Shown: positions 60,415 through 64,000 of the stretch, in pieces
Layout: the number at the start of each line of letters is the position of its first letter
How positions within the stretch are numbered: position 1 is the first letter of the stretch
Source: Pelosinus sp.
Lineage (GTDB): Bacteria; Bacillota; Negativicutes; Propionisporales; Propionisporaceae
Assembly: GCA_021372375.1 (NCBI GenBank)
Contig: JAJFUN010000157.1
Coordinates: 1 to 64,000 of the forward strand
Length of the DNA: 64,000 bases
Direction: 5' to 3'
Translations under genes and position numbers: made by a program
The notes under the pieces: generated by a model
Told to the model about the DNA's origin: nothing
The model's input: the letters and a program-made list of their open reading frames with translations, nothing else
Database searches by the model: none

Positions 60415-61857
60415 CTAACACTCATTTAGATTAAAGATTACCCGAACTTTTGTACCTACTGACTCCTCACTCTCTACCCTGATAAACGCCGAATGACGCT
60501 CGGCAATTCGATAACATACTGCCAAACCAAGCCCTGTGCCCTGGGCTTTGGTCGATAAGAAGGGTGTCCCGAGCTTGTCCAAAATAGTCCGGGGAATTCC
60601 TTTTCCGTTATCTATTATCTCCAGTATAGGCTTATTCTGCTGCACCAGCGTCCGAATTTCCACTACTCCGCCGCTATCAGATGCTTCCATTGCATTGCGC
60701 ACCAAATTAAGCACTAGCTGCCTAATCTCCTTTTCGTCAAGCAGCAGCACTGGCAATTTATCAAAATCAGTTATAATTTTAATACCGCGAATCAACGCAT
60801 CAGCCTTAATTAACGGAATTAGCCTCATTATAATCGAATTTAAATCCATCTGTTTTAAATCTACTTTGCGATTTTTGGCTAATGATAGAAATTCAGTAAT
60901 AATTTCGTTAGCACGATCCAATTCTTCAATCATAATGCCAAAAACATCATCATAATTTTTAAACTCATTTTTCTGGGAAAAGTGCTGCAAAAAACCGCGC
61001 ACCGTGGTAAGCGGATTTCTCACCTCATGACCAATGCTGGCGGCCATTTCACCAATTAAGTTTAAGCGGTCCAGTCTGGCCATTTCTTTTTGCTGGAGAG
61101 AAATAATCTCTTCGATTTTTTTAGTTAAATCAATTACTTCATTAAAGTGACCAGGCGTCATCGGCTCACTCACCTCTAATTTTGCAATTTGCTCTTCTAT
61201 ATTAGAAATGCGTGCCAATCCGGCCAATTCCTGTACTGATACCGAGATTTGATTCAGGCTGTTACTAAGAACGTTAGATCTTGCGCTGAGCAGCTGCTGG
61301 TAATAGGCTGTTTTAGACATATAATTTGCCACAATAAATAACACATTGGCAGCAGCATCTACTTGTTCTTTAGACATTATGCGAATTTCCTGCAGCGCAT
61401 CAATATACGCCTCTTCATTCACGTCAATTTCTCTGGCTATGCTCCGAAACTTACCCTCATCATAATCAGAGATCAACACTTGCCCCCCCAAAATAGTGCC
61501 GATGTGCCTGCCTTCTAATAATATCGGGGCTGCAAAATCAATCAGCCCCGCACGACACTCATACACGACTGGCTTACCAAGACGAGCCGCTTCTTTGCCC
61601 CCTATACGGTGCGACATTGCACAGCGTTTATCACCACACTTTGTGGCATGGTTAAAATCCATACACAATCTAGTATAATTGCTTGGCTTGGTTACAGGGT
61701 TTCCCGCCAAATCAACCGTTGTGCTGGCAAACCCGACCCCCTTGGCAAAATCATCTTGAAAGCATTGCAACACACTAATATCCATAACATCTGTCAGGCA
61801 CAAATGATTTATATCAAAATTTTCTTTGGTATTGATTTTACAACCGTTATTAGACAT
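60415..61857 (-). CDS. PocR-domain cytoplasmic histidine kinase, orphan
   Basis: A 480-aa kinase with no TM helix. The N-terminal PocR ligand-binding domain (about 25-180) has the cysteine pattern RLCMDFNHATKCGDKRCAMSH and YECRAGLIDFAAPI. A coiled linker follows, then DHp with ASIGHEVRNPLTTVRGFLQHF, and an ATP domain with NLVRNAMEA, DNGKGIP and GTGLGLAVCYRI. The kinase core is strikingly like that of the membrane kinase at 3134-4561. No response regulator is nearby. PocR domains bind small diols or hydrocarbon derivatives. A sporulation-type phosphorelay output is possible. Confidence 0.93.
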   Translation of the reverse strand: MSNNGCKINTKENFDINHLCLTDVMDISVLQCFQDDFAKGVGFASTTVDLAGNPVTKPSNYTRLCMDFNHATKCGDKRCAMSHRIGGKEAARLGKPVVYECRAGLIDFAAPILLEGRHIGTILGGQVLISDYDEGKFRSIAREIDVNEEAYIDALQEIRIMSKEQVDAAANVLFIVANYMSKTAYYQQLLSARSNVLSNSLNQISVSVQELAGLARISNIEEQIAKLEVSEPMTPGHFNEVIDLTKKIEEIISLQQKEMARLDRLNLIGEMAASIGHEVRNPLTTVRGFLQHFSQKNEFKNYDDVFGIMIEELDRANEIITEFLSLAKNRKVDLKQMDLNSIIMRLIPLIKADALIRGIKIITDFDKLPVLLLDEKEIRQLVLNLVRNAMEASDSGGVVEIRTLVQQNKPILEIIDNGKGIPRTILDKLGTPFLSTKAQGTGLGLAVCYRIAERHSAFIRVESEESVGTKVRVIFNLNEC

Positions 61858-61987
61858 ACATGTTATCTCCCTACACTTCAGGTCCCACTGTTATTTTACC
61901 ATTTTTTTAAATTTTTTACCATTATTTTGGTATGATTTTTTGAAATAGAAAAATTATGTAAAATTGACTTATACTTCTAGTCAAGAT

Positions 61988-62022
61988 AAAAAAGTCGCTA
62001 ACTATTGGTTAGCGGCTTTTTT
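61988..62022. terminator. Terminator downstream of the ABC-F gene
   Basis: Arms AAAAAAGTCGCTAAC and GGTTAGCGGCTTTTTT with a 4-nt loop; one G-U pair. T-runs on both strands. Confidence 0.9.
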
Positions 62023-63922
62023 ATTTCTCCCCATTTATTTCTTCTGCCAATTCATTTAGGTATGTCCAGCGCTCTAGGAGCTTATCAAGCTTGCCTTCAA
62101 GTTCATGCTGCTCGCCGGTCAGCTGCTGCAAAAGCTCAAAATCACTGCCGGCACCACTAATAGTATTGTTTACAGCTTTGATCTGAGCTTCAACACTGGC
62201 AATTACCCCATCAATTTCTTCATATTCCCGCTGTTCTCTAAAACTGAATTTTTTGGGCCTATCTTTAATGCGCTGTGGTGCTGTTGACTTCTTCTCAGCA
62301 GTACTTTTTTCAGTTGTTGGCCCGGTCCTTCTCTGCCCCTCCCAGTACTCTGAATAATTCCCGGTATATTGTTTAACTACCCCATCGCCCTCAAAGGCAA
62401 ACATCTTGTCAGCCAGCTTATCCAAAAAGTAGCGATCATGCGAGACGATGACCACCGCCCCGGGAAACTCTTCTAGATATTCTTCCAAAATAGTCAGTGT
62501 CTGAATATCAAGGTCATTTGTCGGTTCATCCAGAAAAAGCACATTCGGTGCACCCATCAAGATGCGCAGTAAATACAGGCGGCGTTTTTCCCCACCTGAC
62601 AGCTTCCCAATCGGCATCCATTGCACCTGGCGTGAAAAGAGAAACCGCTCTAATAGCTGAGCTGCGGTTATACTGCCGCCATCAGCAGTTTCGAGGACAT
62701 GCGCTTCTTCCTTGATATATTCAATAACCCGCAGGTTTTCATTAAGCTCAGCATTTTCCTGCGCAAAGTATCCGATTTTCACTGTCTGCCCAATTTCAAC
62801 TTTGCCGCTGTCTGGTTCAAGACGTCCCGCAAGTATATTAAGGAGTGTGGATTTTCCGCTGCCATTTGACCCGATAATCCCCACCCGGTCATTTTTAAGT
62901 ACGATATAGTTAAAATCCTTTAAGAGCATACGCTCGCCGAAACTCTGGTGAATATGCTCGGCTTCAATAACTTTTCGCCCTAGGCGGCTGGCGCCGGCCA
63001 TAATTTCCAGCTTGTCCTGATTAGTAGTTAGTTTTTGCGCACTAATTTCTTCAAACCGTTCAATACGCGCCTTTTGCTTAGTACTGCGGGCCTGAGCACC
63101 CCGCCGAATCCAGGCCAGCTCATTACGGTAAAGATTTTGCCGCTTGCGCTCACTGGCCTCCGCCAGTTCCTCCCGCTCAGCCTTTCTCAGCAAAAACTCG
63201 CTGTAATTGCCGGTATAGCTATACATCTTTCCCTGGTCAATTTCCAGCATCCGTGTTGCCACTCGATCTAAAAAATATCGGTCATGGGTAATCATTAACA
63301 GGGCACCTTTACGTTTACGTAAATAATCCTCCAGCCAAGTAACCGTATCATTATCAATATGATTGGTCGGTTCATCTAAAATCAGCAGATCTGCCGGATG
63401 TATTAGCGAACTTGCCAGCGCCACCCGTTTTTTTTGCCCGCCGGAGAGCGTCCCGACGCGCGCAAAAAAGTCAAGTATCCCTAATTGTGTAAGAATACTC
63501 TTGGCTTCACTCTCAAGCTGCCAGGCATCATGTGCATCCATCTCTTGGCTTAAGTTAATGAGTTTTTGCTGACATGCCTGATCATTAGGGTTTGCCTCTG
63601 CTTTAACCAAGATTGTTTCATACTCTCGCAGCACCGTCATTACAGACGATTTTCCGCGAAAAACCTGTTCTAACACAGTGGCCTCGTCAGCGAAATCTGG
63701 ATTTTGCGGCAAGTATTCTATCTGTACGCCGCTGCCTGAAACAATCTGTCCCGAATCTGGTTGTTCAAGGCCTGCCACAATCCTTAAAAACGTCGACTTT
63801 CCCGCACCATTAACGCCGATAACCCCGATTTTTTCGCCTTCTTCAATGCCCAATGTAACATTTTCAAATAAGACCCGTTCCCCGTAGCCTTTTTCTGCAT
63901 TCTCTATTGATAATAAAATCAT
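62021..63922 (-). CDS. ABC-F family ATPase (Uup/EttA-like)
   Basis: A 633-aa soluble protein with two ABC domains. Walker A sites are GVNGAGKSTFLR (about 37-48) and GSNGSGKSTLLN (about 350-361), signatures LSGGQKKRVALA and LSGGEKRRLYLL, and Walker B sites LLILDEPTNHID and VLFLDEPTNDLD. The linker between them is the charged P-site tRNA-interaction motif. A C-terminal coiled coil (about 555-633) fits the Uup-type. ABC-F proteins act on the ribosome. Whether this one gives antibiotic resistance or plays a housekeeping role is not shown. Confidence 0.92.
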   Translation of the reverse strand: MILLSIENAEKGYGERVLFENVTLGIEEGEKIGVIGVNGAGKSTFLRIVAGLEQPDSGQIVSGSGVQIEYLPQNPDFADEATVLEQVFRGKSSVMTVLREYETILVKAEANPNDQACQQKLINLSQEMDAHDAWQLESEAKSILTQLGILDFFARVGTLSGGQKKRVALASSLIHPADLLILDEPTNHIDNDTVTWLEDYLRKRKGALLMITHDRYFLDRVATRMLEIDQGKMYSYTGNYSEFLLRKAEREELAEASERKRQNLYRNELAWIRRGAQARSTKQKARIERFEEISAQKLTTNQDKLEIMAGASRLGRKVIEAEHIHQSFGERMLLKDFNYIVLKNDRVGIIGSNGSGKSTLLNILAGRLEPDSGKVEIGQTVKIGYFAQENAELNENLRVIEYIKEEAHVLETADGGSITAAQLLERFLFSRQVQWMPIGKLSGGEKRRLYLLRILMGAPNVLFLDEPTNDLDIQTLTILEEYLEEFPGAVVIVSHDRYFLDKLADKMFAFEGDGVVKQYTGNYSEYWEGQRRTGPTTEKSTAEKKSTAPQRIKDRPKKFSFREQREYEEIDGVIASVEAQIKAVNNTISGAGSDFELLQQLTGEQHELEGKLDKLLERWTYLNELAEEINGEK

Positions 63923-64000
63923 TTTGTATCCTTCTATCTGTTTATTTCATTTACATACTGAATATTTTACTATACACCCAGGAAGTAGTCAAAATTCATC

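Overview
The window looks like a chromosome segment from an endospore-forming Firmicute, most likely of the Sporomusaceae/Negativicutes type. This is judged from gene content, not from a database search. The supporting content is a GerA-type germination operon, a LutC/LutBA lactate-oxidation locus with lactate permease, a tripartite tricarboxylate transporter, a PocR-domain histidine kinase and a moderately AT-rich base composition. Ribosome-binding sites are strong and most genes are unbroken, except inside one integrated element. | Layout. 1-40: 5' half of a tRNA-Ser(GGA). 143-4561: probable four-gene operon, orphan histidine kinase then TctB-TctA-TctC. 4803-8755: LCP-family cell-wall enzyme, then a Nudix/winged-helix NrtR-like regulator with nicotinate phosphoribosyltransferase behind a consensus promoter that carries a palindrome. 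8900-12946: Hsp20, gamma-carbonic-anhydrase-like protein, a secreted unknown and a chemotaxis receptor. 13101-16979: a large MalT-like LuxR regulator flanked by two ungapped 373-bp direct repeats, each encoding a small unknown protein. | 17768-30205: a 12.3-kb defective prophage integrated in tRNA-Ser(CGA). It is bounded by 71-bp direct repeats (attL and attR), and short repeated arm-type sites lie inside both ends. From right to left it holds a broken integrase, a PDZ membrane protein, an ImmA-like protease, a CI-like repressor with an operator array and a divergent Cro-like gene, a run of tiny Cys-rich ORFs, an ArpU/RinA-like regulator, three cargo genes (one with a HEPN-like motif), a frameshifted small terminase, a lysis cassette, a sigma-like regulator broken at an A9 run, and an FN3 protein. 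Large terminase, portal, capsid and tail genes are absent. | 30218-38177: TadA, then a spore germinant-receptor operon with one A, one B, three C subunits and a small two-helix D-like protein. 38485-45487: LivJ-like lipoprotein, an EAL phosphodiesterase behind a leader terminator, MoaA, DAHP synthase, a lytic transglycosylase and a BASS-family transporter. 45851-53058: CorC-like protein, then the lactate locus (FadR-type regulator, LctP, LutC, fused LutB-LutA) with two TGGTCAGACC-type palindromes. 53265-56608: MurNAc recovery operon murP-mupG-murQ. 56688-63922: phosphoglucomutase, an AIM24-like protein with GYF_2 domain, two small beta-rich unknowns, the PocR kinase and an ABC-F ATPase. | Functionally the chromosome segments point to growth on organic acids (tricarboxylate and lactate uptake and oxidation), salvage of NAD precursors and cell-wall sugars, and sporulation or germination. 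The most unusual parts are the pared-down prophage with its cargo, the duplicated small-protein modules around the LuxR-type regulator, and the triple-GerC germination operon.
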